DNA of 64,000 nt from Pseudorasbora parva (taxonomy: Eukaryota; Chordata; Actinopteri; Cypriniformes; Gobionidae), in the NCBI RefSeq assembly GCF_024679245.1, contig NC_090173.1:57767490-57831489 (forward strand), read 5' to 3'. The notes under the pieces were generated by a model. The model saw only the letters and a program-made list of their open reading frames with translations, was not told the DNA's origin and did no database searches. The stretch's first letter is position 1. Every line of letters begins with the position of its first letter. A program made the translations under genes and the position numbers. Positions 34,730-47,531 of the stretch are shown piece after piece.

Positions 34730-36353
34730 CAGTCCCTGACAAAAGTCTTGTCGCTTGTGTACAAATTGACCTAAAGTGCCGCTGAAATATATTTCTAATC
34801 AAGATTTTTTTATAAGAAATGGCTCATTTTAATCCCACCAGCTTTTGTGATAATGTTTCAGTGAAAAACTAAACTTTCAAAAAGTATTCTAATATTCACA
34901 GCTTGGTAAAGCCCATTAAGTCAATTTTTGCAAAGACATAAGTGTTGTCGCCTTGTCATATGAGCTTCCCCTGTGACTAATATTGGATCAATTAGGTCTC
35001 AAGTGTGTATAAAAAGAACCCCAGTACACTAGACCTTCACATCAACTGCAACTAGACCTCTGCAAACATGCCTAAGATTCACCCTGAGACTAAAGTTTTG
35101 ATTATCAAGAGGCTGAAGACCAGATCCACTGCTGATGTGGCAGACACCTTCAATGTGTCTCAGCGTCAAGTACAGAGGATAAAAAAAAGATTTGAAGAGA
35201 CTGGAGACGCTTTTGACAAGCCCAGGTCAGGCAGACCCCACAAGACAACTGCTCGAGAGGACCGTTTGTTGGCTCAAATATCCAAGGCCAGCCCACTTTC
35301 CACTGCAGCAGAGCTCCACGAGACCTGGTCACCTGAAGTCCCTGTGTCAACCAGAACAGTTTGTCGGATTCTGTCTCGAAATGGCCTCCATGGTCGAATC
35401 AGTGCCCAGAAGCCAGTACTAAACAAAAGACAATTGAAAATCCGTGTGGCATTTGCCAAGGCCCACAGCCTGCTAGAAGGATGGACGCTGGAAAAGAAGC
35501 AGAAGGTGGATTTTTCAGATGAATCTTCTGTTGAATTACACCACAGTCGCCGCAAATATTGCAGGAGACCTACTGGTGCTCGAATGGATCCGAGATTCAC
35601 CCAGAAAACAGTGAAGTTTGGTGGCGGAAAAATCATGGTCTGGGGTTACATCCAGTATGGGGGCGTGTGAGAGATCTGCAGGGTGGAAGGCAACATCAAT
35701 AGTCTAAAATACCTAGAAATCTTAGCTCCCTCTTATATTCCCAACCATAAAAGAGGCCAAATTCTGCAGCAGGACGGTGCTCCATCGCATACTTCCATCT
35801 CCACATCAAAGTTCCTCAAGGCGAAGAAGATCAAGATGCTCCAGGATTGGCCAGCCCAGTCACCAGACATGAACATCATTGAGCATATGTGGGGTAGGAT
35901 GAAAAAGGACGCATGGAAGACGAATCCAAAGAATATTGATGAACTCTGGGAGGCATGCAAGACTGCTTTCTAAGCTATTCCTGATGACTTCATCAATAAA
36001 TTGTATGAATCCTTGCCAAACCGCATGGATGCAGTCCTTCAAGCTCATGGAAGTCATACAAGATATTACATTTGGATCTCACAGCACCACAACTTAATTT
36101 GCTGACATATTTTTGTATTTGCAGTAAATTTGTTCAATTTCTGTATAGGCGACAAAACTTTTGTCTTGCCAAAATTTGACCTTTCTGTCTTGATTAAATG
36201 ATTTAATATTTATTTCAGTGCATTAAACATCATTTGGGAGGGTTATATCTTCTAATATGAGCTATTTCTAACACCAATGAATTAATTAAAAGTCAGGTTA
36301 ACATCAGGTATTTCTAGAAAATAGATAAGCGACAAGACTTTTGTCAGGGACTG
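34730..36353 (+). mobile_element. full-length Tc1/mariner element (1,624 bp)
   Basis: The outer inverted repeats begin CAGTCCCTGACAAAAGTCTT at both ends, about 27 bp matching perfectly, and are flanked by TA (34728-34729, 36354-36355). It lies inside a GGGTTAGTTCACCC-type MITE (about 34500-36632). Size and layout are those of a complete Tc1-like element with a single transposase gene, now inactivated. Confidence 0.95.
35068..36105 (+). pseudogene. Tc1-like transposase, two in-frame stops
   Basis: One frame runs from ATG 35068 to TGA 36103-36105 (345 codons), interrupted by TGA at codon 201 (35668-35670, probably a decayed CGA) and TAA at codon 302 (35971-35973). There are no frameshifts. An N-terminal paired-like double helix-turn-helix (residues about 1-110) with a GRPR-like hook (SGRPHK) precedes the DDE core. 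Catalytic residues remain: D151 in FSDES, D236 in QQDGAPSH and E272 in NIIEHMW. Thirty-five residues separate the last two, one more than the classic DD34E spacing. Confidence 0.92.
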
Positions 36354-36632
36354 TACATGTGGGTCTAAAAATAACAAAAACTACGACTTTATTCAGCATT
36401 GTCTTCTCTTCCGGTTTTGTTTTCAATCCGCGTTCGGAGCTCCACAGTGACGCTGCTGAAGTATCCCTTAAATTAGATAGCTGTCTATGGAGGGGTCAGA
36501 GAGCTCTCGGATTTCATCAGAAATATCTTAATTTGTGCTCTGAAGATGAACGAAGGTCTGATGGGTTTGGAATGACATGAGGGAAAGGAAATAATGACAG
36601 AATTTAAAATTTTAGGTGAACTAACCCTTTAA

Positions 36633-37430
36633 AATGATAGTTCACCTGAAAATGCAAATGTGATGTTTGTCTGCTGACCCCCAGGGTGTCCGAGATGTAG
36701 GTGTGTTTGTTTCTTCAGTCGAACACAGATGAAGATTTTTAACTCCAACCATTGCTCGTATAATGCGTGTCAATGGGATGTTTTCTATGAGAGTAAAAAA
36801 CAGACATATGAATCCATATTAAACCCTGTGGCTCGTTGAGACACATTGATGACTTAAGAGACATCAGACAGAAACGATCGCTTTCTGCCAGAAACACAAC
36901 AGTATTTGTGTTTAAACTCAAATTAATAAACTTAAATGAGACAAGGGAAAGACAGTTTAAAGCAATGATGAAATGATGCAAATATGAACAATATTTATTG
37001 AAAATCATATCACAAAAGGTTCTGTCATAAAACAGAAGTGTGCTCTTCAGTCCAAATGCATCACATTTCAAAACAGACTTGTACTTTCCCCATGAAATAT
37101 GTAATCTCTTGCTCATTTCTTAAGTGCTGTCCAAATAACATTAAAACATTAAGACGTACACTTCCCATTAAATGTCAACTCTTAAGATTTTAACAGACTT
37201 CCCAAACATTTTTAAACAAAATGATTGTGCTGTGCAGTCCAAATAGCATTAAAACGATTTCATCACACATCCACCATATCCAAGAAATGAACTATTCCTT
37301 TAAGACTTTAACAGACTTCTCAAACACAGATAATTTAAAACAAAATCATTGTGCTGTGTAGTCCAAATAGCATTAAAACAATTTCATCACACATTTCTAT
37401 TCTATATCAACAAATATTTCTTTGAAACTT
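36633..37430. repeat. tandem MITE-type fragments and a ~130-bp direct repeat
   Basis: Starts with ATAGTTCACCTGAAAATG, another common fish MITE end. Two direct copies of a block containing GTCCAAATAGCATTAAAAC and ATTTCATCACACAT lie at about 37195-37280 and 37320-37395. No gene is seen. Confidence 0.55.
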
Positions 37431-37433
37431 TAA

Positions 37434-38500
37434 AGGGGCGGTGAAATGCTGTTTCATGCATACTGAGCTTTTTACACTGTTAAAAACTTGGATTCTCATC
37501 CTTAACATAGACAAAGTTTCAAAAACGAATGTTGGACGTTTGATGGAGTATTTCTGTGTCAAAAATACTCCTTCCGGTTTCTCACAAGTTTTGGAGAGTT
37601 TTTTTTCGAGTATGGCTCGGCTTGACGTTAATAGCGGAAGGTCCTTGTATGGGCCGTACGGCTCTTCTCCCGGTAGGGTGCGCGCGCGACTAGAGCGAGA
37701 GAGGAAATGCACGCCCCATCAACAATGCTCTCAGCTGCAGATCCAGTCGTCCGTGAACACTAACGTCGGTTATAGTCCGCGCCGGGCTCTACTTCATTCC
37801 TCCACTTTGACATCAAGCGACTTCAACGCTTCAGCACAGCCTTCCGGGAAGGCAGCGCTGCATTTGAACCGATTTGAATGCAGAAATGACGGGAAGCTTC
37901 ACAACATCGCTTCAGTTGCAATGCAAAGTGGATCTCCACACTCCAAGAAGTATGTTTTTGACGGAGCGGTCCCAGCGATAAAGGTTCGGTCCTGCTTTGG
38001 AATCAGGCGGTGAGTAAAACTGCTTCAAATGTCTGTGCTGTTGCTTATCGTCGCGTGAGTAAACATCAGTAAACGACGCGATCGCGTGCTTCGTCATTCA
38101 AATGCGCTAACGGTTACTCCATTGTTGTTCTATATATAACGTTACACTAGTCTGACGTGCAAAACCGTTTTGCTTGCTACTGCTAAGGTTTAGTCACATA
38201 CAATAGTCCATAAACCGAATCATGTCCTCATAAACTGCGAGTAAAGACACACAAATGTTGACAGGCCACTAAATACAGTACATACCACAGAGACGGACGT
38301 CCTGCTGTTGTTGTTTCTCCTGTTCAATTTATTTCAGCCTGGATCATTATCTGTATTAGCTGAGATCGATAACAAGGGTTTCTCCACGCTTGAGGACATC
38401 ACCGCTTTGCGCTCGTCATTCTTTAGCTCCGCCCACACGATACACCTCCAGGCGCTCGTTTTTTTCCGGAAAGACTCGGTACAGCCCAGGATCAATTATC
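37434..38500 (+). mobile_element. 5' part of a TTAA-type (Kolobok-like?) transposon
   Basis: TTAA followed by AGGGGCGGTGAAATGCTGTT marks the left end of an abundant cyprinid element. The downstream GC-rich part includes a 190-codon frame (37441-38013) that starts inside the terminal repeat and has no transposase motif. The matching right end (..ATTTCACC..TTTAA) is missing, so the copy is truncated. The superfamily label is inference. Confidence 0.55.
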
Positions 38501-38568
38501 AATTAAGATCCTGGATTAATGTTAATGAATACGGTACATGGAGAGAAGGTCAGAACAGGTGTGGGGTG

Positions 38569-38960
38569 TAGGGCTGGGCGATATGGCCCAAAAAAATTAT
38601 CACGATATAATTTAGCATATCAGTCGATATCGATAAATGTAAAATCTTTATTTCTTTAAAGTTTAAAGGCATATTTTTGCTCCTGAGTGAAATATGTAGA
38701 AAACAAACAGTTAGCTGTGGTTTTAAAACTAACCTTTATTTTCAAAACATGACAAACACTTCCCAAACAAGTGAAAAATGTATTTAAACTGAGGTAGATT
38801 TATTTATTAAAATCTTAACTGTGGTCGGCATTATTTTACTCAACACTATATATCAATAATATCAATATACAGGGCTTGACATTAAGCATGTTCATGTGCT
38901 TGTCCTTCGAACAAGTAAATCGTTCAAGCTTGTCCAAGTAAAAAATTAGCTTGTCCAGAA

Positions 38961-39029
<69 letters not shown>

Positions 39030-40448
39030 GTAAATATAATTTATTCTGAAGCATTATTCTCACCAGTGTTCAGTCAGCTTTGACATATTTAAATCTGCAT
39101 ATTTGTGTTTTTTATTTTTATTGAATCATTTGAAATTTGTGATATTTTCACCTTTTATAAAGGGCATTTTCCCTTAATCTTATTAAATATAGGCTAAGCT
39201 TCATGTTTCATTTTATATTTGTAATTTTGATCAATACATTAAATTAAAATAAGACACTATAAGGGCTGTTACCAATCAAAATAAAAAATTTACACTGAAA
39301 AATTACAACAGCATTAAATAATGTTTTGAGATTTGTAGTTTTGAATAGACAAATAAGACATGTTGGAAAGTATGTTTAAAGATCAAATTAAACCACCAGT
39401 AGGTGGCAGCAGGTGGCCGTCTTAATGAGCGAGTCATTGAGTCGTTCATTCAAACGATTCATTCAAACACTGAATCGTTCATTTACCCACGTTGCTGTGA
39501 GACGCGTTGCGGTTCTGCTGTGAACGATTTTCGCAGCTGAAATAGAACAAACGCTCAATATTGCATTATATATATTTAATTGTGTAAGTAAAACACTAAA
39601 AACGCAAACGGGCAAAAAAAAGCGTTTTAAGAAACATTTTGAGGCCCCTTCTCTTGCCTCACAGTGGATTGGTCCACCGTGCATCTCACCGACACACAAA
39701 CACACCTCACCGACAGTGGGCTGGTCGGGAGAGAGAAAAGTTCAGTATTTGTGGATCTCCAGTAAGGGCTGTCTAGTCTTTTTTATTAATTTTAAACAGC
39801 AGATGACATTATTTCTCTTTTGATACAGGCGATGCGGAGTCATGAATACACCACCAAAGACAAACAATTATGATAGCGATGTACAAGTCCGATGTTTTAG
39901 TGATTATAGTTTGGTAACGTTAGCTTGTTGTAAGTCACCTACTACAACTAAAAAGATAATAAGCCGGTGTGTGAATGTAGTTAATGTAGATTCACCGCTG
40001 TGTTGGGCTCAATGTTATATGGAAGAACTTTGAAGAAACACGACAGTTTAATAATTAAATTCCGTGTGGTGAACGTGAATCTATGATAAGCAGCCCACGC
40101 ACGTCGCTCTGTTTTATGTCGGATGGGATCGCTAAAATATCTCCAAACCACTGAAGTTGAGGGAACTAACTTGTCAACGATATCTGTGTCCTCCGAGCTG
40201 GTCGTGAGCGCTGCATTTTCTTCACTATTGCTCTTTTTTAATCGCTCCACTTAACTCCGATCCTCCAAGCTTGTCAGCCACAGACTGTAAACATTACCAC
40301 GTGCAGCACCCAGAAGCCCGGTCTGCAATAAGCATGCGCAGCATTACGCATAGCGCGTATATCGAGAATTTATCGACCTGTTGTTATCGTTTTATCGAGG
40401 AAAATTATATCGTGATAATTATCGTTATCGTTTTATCGCCCAGCCCTA
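38569..40448. mobile_element. 1.9-kb hAT-type element
   Basis: The termini TAGGGCTGGGCGATA and TATCGCCCAGCCCTA-like are inverted, with a perfect 8-bp duplication GTGGGGTG (38561-38568, 40449-40456). Subterminal TATCGATA/ATTATCG motifs are repeated. A (TG)n tract lies at about 38966-39027. A second end-like sequence CAGGGCTTGACATTAA at 38870 suggests another element nested inside. No transposase ORF remains. Confidence 0.9.
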
Positions 40449-40456
40449 GTGGGGTG

Positions 40457-40750
40457 TGAGACCCGGTTTTTCTGTAATAAAACTCATTCAGGTCCTCAGC
40501 CAGTTGTTGATTCAACACAGTGCTGGAGGATAGTGTCTTGTAATTGGTGATGTCTTTCAGGCCTTTCCACACTGACGCAGGGTCGTTGGCTGAAACATTT
40601 TTTTTTAGCTTTCAGTGTAGTTTCTCCCTGATCTCCTTTGCCAGTGTGTTTTTGGCGTGATTATGCAAAACCCTGTCCCACCCGCTGCCTTCATCCTTTG
40701 GCCCGATGAAGCTGTATGAATTTTGCTGTGAACCATGGTTTTTCATTGTT
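40457..40750 (-). mobile_element. LINE ORF2 fragment (endonuclease-RT linker)
   Basis: The minus strand reads NEKPWFTAKFIQLHRAKG and then, after stops, FSANDPASVWKGLKDITNYK. This is the typical connector before the reverse-transcriptase domain in fish LINEs of the L2/Rex type. It is broken by stops and frameshifts. The hAT at 38569-40448 abuts it. Confidence 0.7.
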
Positions 40751-41159
40751 TTATGTTAAATGAGTTCAGGTAAGAATGCACATATCCTCACAGAAACTGA
40801 TATATAATGTCACAGTATTCTGTGAGCTCGTCTAGATCAGTAGCAGCAGCTTCAATTAATCCAGGATCTTCTTGCTGTGAGGAGCCAGAGTTTCCCACTG
40901 AGACACTGTGCTGCCCTTAATCACAGATATAAGACACACTTTGACTATTTCTGTGAGAGTCAGACGTCTACAGAAGCTCTTACTGAGAATTAACAGAGGT
41001 TTAGATGTTGAGGATTTATGGTTCATTTGAAGTCACCATTGTGGAGGGAAGCGTTTGCTTTAGTTGTGCTCTTGGTCCCTGTACGTGTGTTAGGGTTTCT
41101 TAGGCTGCTGTAACTGTGTGTGTGAAACACAATAGTTGTGGCTGAGAAAGCAAAGCTAA
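40751..41159. other. intergenic, nothing recognised
   Basis: No supported feature. Confidence 0.35.
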
Positions 41160-41757
41160 AGTGACATCAGCTCCTTGTTGATGATAACTAAATCATCAGA
41201 AACTAAATCATCAGAAACTAAATCATCTGATGTTGTTTTTTGAGTTCTTGTTTGGCACAATAGTGATTTGCTAATAGCCTCTATAATTGTGTGAATCTGA
41301 AGTATTGGCACCAATAGCAATAAAATGGCCACCTATCCTGAAGGATGAGAAAAAAAGTATGTGCACCCAATGTTTTGAGAAAATATTTCACATGGTCACA
41401 CACAGACATCAAGATTTGGCCCATGATTCACAACAACGGTGACAATCAAATCAAGCATCAGTTTTATACTATGAAGCCACCCATCATGCATTGCAGCATG
41501 AAGCTTTTTTTTGTCACCGTTGTGAATCATAGGCCAAATCTTGATGTCTGTGTGTTTATATTATGTGTTTATAATATTTTCTCAAAACGTTGGGTGCATG
41601 TACTTTATAATCCTTCAGGATAAAGCTATTGGTGCCAATACTGCAGAGTCACAAGATTATAGAGACTATAAACAAATGACTATTGTGTTAAACAAGAACA
41701 CAAAATCAGATGCTCACTTTCTGATGATTTAGTTATTATCAACAAGGAGCTGACAAC
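41160..41757. repeat. ~600-bp foldback element
   Basis: The left arm (CAGCTCCTTGTTGATGATAA, from about 41168) is the near-perfect inverse of the right arm (TTATTATCAACAAGGAGCTG, to about 41752). Arms are about 240-270 bp around a short centre near 41440-41510, including inverted CAAGATTTGGCC and CAACGGTGACAA motifs. No ORF. It sits immediately next to the Harbinger terminus at 41762. Confidence 0.8.
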
Positions 41758-41895
41758 ACCTGGGGGCTGTTCCATAAACCAAGATTAGAGTATAAGCCAG
41801 GCTTATTTCAAACTTAAAAAAGTTAAAACTCAGTTTCCCTGACAACTTATGCTGCCAAATTAACCTGGTCCGGGGCAGGCTAACTGTCAGGCTAA

Positions 41896-42588
41896 AGCCC
41901 TATTCGGACGGGATTAGATTAACATGGGGACATGGGGGTAAAGTCATTTTACCTCAGGACGTCTGTAATATTAATGGCCAATTCGCACGGGATAAGATAT
42001 CTCAGTAAAACTAGCAGAAGTGGGAGGAGTAACTCGCTTTACGCACCTCCTAGACGTCATGTGCGTATGACGTTACCGTTATCACGTGAGCAAACACACA
42101 ACCTGAGCGCCAGTCTGAATGCCGTCTCCAATATATATGTGTGTTTTAATAAACAGTTAGGTCCAGTCTAACGATTCTGATTGGATTGTGTTGGTAATAG
42201 ACACTTTCCTAGAGCTAAAATGTGTTGTGCCTCTAATAAGTGCTTTTGATCTTCTTTTTGCTTTAAATGGTATGCGGAAAATACTGGACGTTTGCCACAG
42301 AGTTGTCCTACCACCTACAACGCAACCGAATGCTTCAAGCGCCTCCAAGTTCACAAAATGCGCTTTTTTAACTTATAAACAGGAAATGATGGAATTTTAC
42401 CATACATTTTTCATTTTTCCAGACCTTTTTCCAGAAGGTAAAAGTCTCGGTAATCTTTACTGACATTGATTACAGTAATGATTACCGAGATGGCACATTC
42501 GGACGGGACTAAAATCACAGAGAACCTCTGGTTATAATGACTTTACCCCCACGTCCCCATGTTAAACTAATCCAGTCCGAATAGGGCT
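41896..42588. mobile_element. 693-bp MITE inserted in the Harbinger
   Basis: The ends AGCCCTATTCGGACGGGATT and its inverse (CCGAATAGGGCT) extend about 55 bp, including the inverted ATGGGGACATGGGGGTAAAG block. No transposase. The family is not assigned. Confidence 0.75.
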
Positions 42589-42851
42589 TATGTCTGAGTT
42601 CAGGCTTAACGAGCATACCATTCATGACACCGGCTGGTATTTCAATGTCATTTTATTTTACTTAACCACTATTAATAAAAATAAAAATGAATTAAATGAA
42701 TAAATAAATAAGGAAATGTACTTTACTAATAAATTTAAGAAATTATAAGGTATAAATACACTAAGAAATGTTTAAAACTTGTGTGTTTAATTGGTAATTA
42801 ATTATTTAAAAGTATATAAATAGGGAGCTGAACTCGTTTCCAAACTTAACC

Positions 42852-43660
42852 ATGGCGTGTCCTTTCATAGATGAGGTGGTGGATGAGGGAGCTATAGTCT
42901 TGCGGAGGGCATTTCAAAGAGACAGAGCTTTCAGAGACAGGTCAGACCCATTGGCTTTTAATGACTTTGTGAATAGGAAATCAGTACACAGCATCAATGT
43001 ACAGGTACGGTCCCACTGAGATGATATTGAAGGCTATGCTCTAGCACTGAGTGTTCTGTACTAAGTTGGGCACCAGTGTTTAGTTCATTGCAATTAAAAT
43101 GTAGTGACCTACAGGTTTAATTTCTTTTAGATGATTAGTGATGCAGATTGCATCATCACAAATGTAGAGGCCAAATGGCCAGGCTCTGTGCATGACTCCA
43201 GAATCTTTAGAGCCTCATCTCTCTACCAGCAACTAGCAAGAGGTATGCTAGTCTTTAAAAAAAGAAAAAAAAGAAAAAAAACTATTATATATCTATATAT
43301 TCCTTCTGTCTATGCAGGAGAATTCTCAGGAGTTTTGCTAGGAGACAAGGGATACCCATGCCTGCCTTACCTCTTGACTCCCTATCAGGAGCCCCAGACA
43401 GAGGCACAGCACCACTACAACATTGCACATGCACACACAAGAGATGGCATTTGGGCTGATAAAGTCAAGGTTTCAGTGCCTGAAGCACCTCAGAGTGACT
43501 CCACCTAGGGCATGTGACATTGTAGTTGCTTGTGTAGTGCTCCATAACATTGCTTGTATGAGGAGAGAGAGGCAACCAAGGATTGTTGAAGAGGAAGACT
43601 GGGGCAATGAAGCAGTATTGGAAGAAAACGAAACTTATACGAGACGCATATGCAAATAAT
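42852..43660 (+). pseudogene. HARBI1-like Harbinger transposase, internally deleted
   Basis: There are three exon-like pieces. 42852-43004 opens MACPFIDEVV, then FQRDRAFRDRSDPLAF, then jumps to NDFVNRKSVHSINVQ before a CAG|GTACGG donor. 43131-43242 reads ISDADCIITNVEAKWPGSVH. 43317-43660 has LLGDKGYPCLPYLLTPY, then in another frame FGLIKSRFQCLKHLRV and ACDIVVACVVLHNIA. The jump deletes the central region with the first catalytic Asp (the DGTH motif of the family), and a small deletion near 43440 shifts the frame. The transposase is dead. Confidence 0.85.
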
Positions 43661-43879
43661 TATTTTGCTTAATATGGTCTAAACCATGTGTAGCCTTTAA
43701 TTTTCCAATGGCCCCTAAACTTTCTCCTTAGTTGAACAAACACACACAGAAGTCAAAGCAGTTAATGTGATTTGTCTTTATTCAGAGTGAATCTGCCTGT
43801 TAGGGGTGAAAACATACAAATAAATGTTGTGGAAAGTGATCAAAAAGGTCATGTTTTTTTTTTTTTTCCTTTTTTAAAA

Positions 43880-44977
43880 ATGGTAGCTCTACTTGCATTT
43901 TTCTGTAGCTGTTGAATTTCCAGCTCCAACTTCCTCATTTTCAGTTTTTTATACTGGATGTCCATATCAGTCGCTTCTATTTGTTTAAGGAGGTAGCGTT
44001 TATACACTCCTTTTATGTTTTCTGGGTTCTGTAGCAACATAGATTTAAGTTATTTCATTGAATACGCTTGTCACATTGTTTTCATTTCTTAATACTCACT
44101 TTGTCACATGTGGTCCCAGACTGAGAAGGCTCTAGAACAGTCTCAGCATCCTGAACGCATTATGATCATTTTATCACACAAGTACACTTTTTAATATTCA
44201 ATACAGTATCGCATGGAAGCTGTGACTACCTCAGGCCTCCTTGAACATACAGACACAGTCTCCTCACCCTCCTCAACTGATGAGCCTTGTCCCTGTGACC
44301 ACTGATTAAACTCATTAGCTTACATAACTGATTTAAAAGGTCTCATACTCACAGGCAACATAATGTCTGGTGGATCCATAAAGCATACAGAATCTTGATA
44401 GAAAAAATATATATTTTTTGTTACCAAAATGCACCATTACAGTAGCACAAGTACCTCTACGGGACATTACTGCTATGATGTACTTAGACTTACAATGCCT
44501 AAGGAAAAAGGAAATCAGTTAGCCAGGAAGGAATAATTATAATAAAACACACACCTTTTATATACTCACTCCTTATACTATGTGATATCATTTTAGATGA
44601 TCCCCAGATCTGCCAGGTTCTTTTTCCTTCACTTTAGTTGCTGCTGCGTGAAAGCAATTAACGTTACTGTTATTCACACACAAACTTTGCAATGTATTGT
44701 GACACATATTCAAGGTTGATAAAGTATTTTAAATACTTTGCACTGCTACTTACGCATTGAGACGGTCAGTAATTTCCTGCCAACCTTTCTCTCTTGCTTT
44801 ATTTATTGCCGCTGTATTGCCTTTTTTGGTGATGGCATCTTTAAATTCTTCATGTTTCCAATAGCAAGCGCTGTTCCGTTGCCGTGAACATCGCTGCTCT
44901 ATCTTTCCCTTTTGTTGCCATGGTAGCCCACAGTAAATCGATTGACCCATGCTTGACTTTTCAGGACTTTTAAACAA
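43880..44977 (-). pseudogene. Harbinger Myb/SANT-like DNA-binding protein remnant
   Basis: The first minus-strand exon (44977-44752) contains EEFKDAITKKGNTAAINKAR and GWQEITDRLNA, the Myb/SANT-like trihelix start typical of the second Harbinger protein. A downstream exon (44040 to about 43880) carries a coiled-coil-like tail (GVYKRYLLKQIEATD, KLKMRKLELEIQQLQK). The N-terminus appears frameshifted and the middle exon is unclear. Confidence 0.65.
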
Positions 44978-45174
44978 TGGCGTGCACGCGCAATTATCTA
45001 GACTATTTAAACCTGACTCAAATTAGTAAGATCACATGATCCTCAGCTTACTGTTATGGAGCCAATTTAAGCGCGGATGTTTAGCTTGGCTCATTCAAGT
45101 CAGGTTTTGGACTTGAATCCCCGCTTTTCTAAGCGGCTTTTATGGAACAGCCCCCAGGTTTTATGTCATACCAG

Positions 45175-45964
45175 AGTCCTGCACGGGTCCATCCCAGACC
45201 CGTTAATATTTGCCCGTTACCCGATCCGTGCCCGCAATAAATCACACACGCTAAAATCATTCCAATGAAAATGCTTTATTTTTATTTTTTTATCTTGCAC
45301 CTCTCTCAACATCACAACAGCGTCATGAATGGGCTATAGAAACAGGCTAAAGTGCCTTTATAGACTCGCTGTCAACAATTTTAAATACTCCACTCATCAA
45401 CTTTCTTTTTACTTCATCCATTGCTAATCCTGCAACGCTCGCTCCATCTGGGCTACGAGAGGCATCAACAAAAGTCGCAGTGGTGGTGACGTGATGGATC
45501 AAATGGCATATCGTTGTTGCGTGTGTGTGTAATGGTAAATTGGACATAGAAATTGTAATACAGTATGTTTGGGGGTTGAAGAAGGATGACCGGATGGTTT
45601 TTCCAGAACCAGCGAACATTTAAAAGACTTAACCAAACAAAGCGAAAGTAATGCGGACCCTCACGGACATCTGCCACGCACGTAAAATCCAGGTCTGGTG
45701 ATATCTCGTCCTTATATGCCGCCGAGCTCCTTCATGAGAAGATTTGAGACCGGTGTGGCTCACAGGTGACGCTCATTCACCATCACGCCCCAGTCTCGCT
45801 CGCTCCTTCCACCTCGCCACAGCACAGAAAAATATTACACATATTTTTCATCTGCGCTTCTACTCGCACGCACCCCCGCCCGTGTATTTTATAAATGTCA
45901 CAATCCACCCGTTTTAGCCACTTTTATGCCCGCGGGCACCCGACTCGTTGCAAGACTATACTGG
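45175..45964. mobile_element. possible hAT-like element
   Basis: CAGAGTCCTGCACGGGTC on the left and a diverged inverse ending GCAAGACTATACTG on the right, with repeated ACCCG motifs subterminally. No clear target duplication. The frame at 45347-45677 minus has no recognised domain. Confidence 0.35.
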
Positions 45965-47077
45965 CAGTGAAACAGCGGGAAACACTCACACACACACATA
46001 ATTTCCAGGCATGTTCTATCTAATGCATCAACGCTGCGCAGACCAACCCGCATATGATATCCAAATACTTCGCGAGCGATTCAAAAGCATAAGGAGTCAT
46101 TTGCTCTTGTTGTTACTTTGATGTCATACGGCGATGTCACAGCGCAAATGCATCTCGAACGAGCCTTCCATCAACAATGCCGAACGTTGCGTTACTATTG
46201 ATTCGACATCGTAAATCATCGGCATCAAAACACAGCGAATCCAACACATTCATGCAGTTTGCAGTAATTTGTATAGACGATGATTATAAACGAGCAGAAA
46301 GTTTGTGTTCATCTTGCTGACCCCGCCCCCAGCGCCTGACGTAAGCGGTTCTTACTTGTAGCCCAGCAATGTTTTGGTGCTACTGAAGAACACTTTTCCT
46401 GGCTCGGAGCTGGTGCTTTGGCTGTGGAAACACAAAGACCCGATTTGAAACTAGGCTCTGATTCTGCCTTGGTGGAAAAGGGGTATATGAGATCACTTAC
46501 ATTTTATTTTAATTTTATTTTACACTTCTCTTTATGTGTTTTTGACCTACCGTAGCTTCTGTTTGTTCACCAGGCTTATGCAGCAAAAAGCATGCTTGTT
46601 TTTATTTCAAATCACACAAACCGCAACAATTATTTTAATATCAGTGTTAGGTAAGAGTAATATGTGTGCATATAATTTATGTTAGTTTATTATAAACAGC
46701 CACTTTTAAAAAATCATGTGAAATGTAATCTTTTTTATCCATTTGAATTCTATCAATAAATAATTAGTTTGAAGAGGTGTCATACGTGATCTTTGCAAAC
46801 ACAGTGCATGACCTTGTTTAAAGCCCATGTTATAGAAAACAATTAAAAGTATTAGGATATAATAGGTTATAATAGGATATAATTTTTAATTATGTGCAAA
46901 TGTATTTTTTGCAGCTCAAAATTTTGTAAGTTCAGAAGACCAGTATTTAATTAAAGATATAATATATGATTTGGTTTTTACTTATTTTTCACAATAAAGT
47001 GATATATATTTGTGATAGCCTATGATATGAAAGGGTTAAATTATAAAAAAAACAAGAGACAAGGTGAGAGACCCCCT

Positions 47078-47117
<40 letters not shown>

Positions 47118-47531
47118 CTTTACAGAGACTGTGCTATAATTATAGCTGTGATATAATAAAATTTGTGGTATTTTTGCTAGAATAATATGTGTGGTGGCTC
47201 TGAGTTGTCAAAATGTCTCTCAAAATGCGTTTTTACGGATGTAAAATCGAACCTGTTCTGAATTTTTTTTGACGAAACTTTCGGAGCCAGTGTGCAAGCG
47301 TGATTGACATAACGTGAGGTCAAATTTATTTTTTGACGTGCGTAAATTTTGCATGCGAATTTCAGATTCAGTGTGCAAAGGCCTTAAGTCTATTTCAATT
47401 TATTTTAGAGGTAAGACCAAGCGGTGGTTTATTGATCTTAAAGGTCACCCAGTCTATTGTACCATTACAAAAATGTTACTGCAATCCAAACAGGTTGAAA
47501 TAGGTTGTATCTTTACTTTTCACTTAAATAG
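45965..47531. other. upstream/intronic sequence of the channel remnant
   Basis: Contains (CA)n at 47083-47117 and transposon-like fragments near 46000-46490. No exon for domain III S1-S4 of the channel is detectable here, although it would be expected upstream of 47532. Confidence 0.4.

Larger units (their letters stand above)
41762..45155. mobile_element. PIF/Harbinger two-gene element (3.4 kb)
   Basis: The termini GGGGGCTGTTCCATAAA and TTTATGGAACAGCCCCC are perfect inverted repeats. Inside are a plus-strand HARBI1-like transposase remnant (42852-43660) and a minus-strand Myb/SANT-like gene remnant (44977-43880). This divergent two-gene layout is typical of animal Harbingers. A separate MITE (41896-42588) is inserted near the left end. 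The exact target duplication is not resolved. Confidence 0.8.

Noticed and set aside
37441..38013. 190-codon frame
   Set aside because: Starts inside a transposon terminal repeat; low-complexity composition and no recognisable motif.
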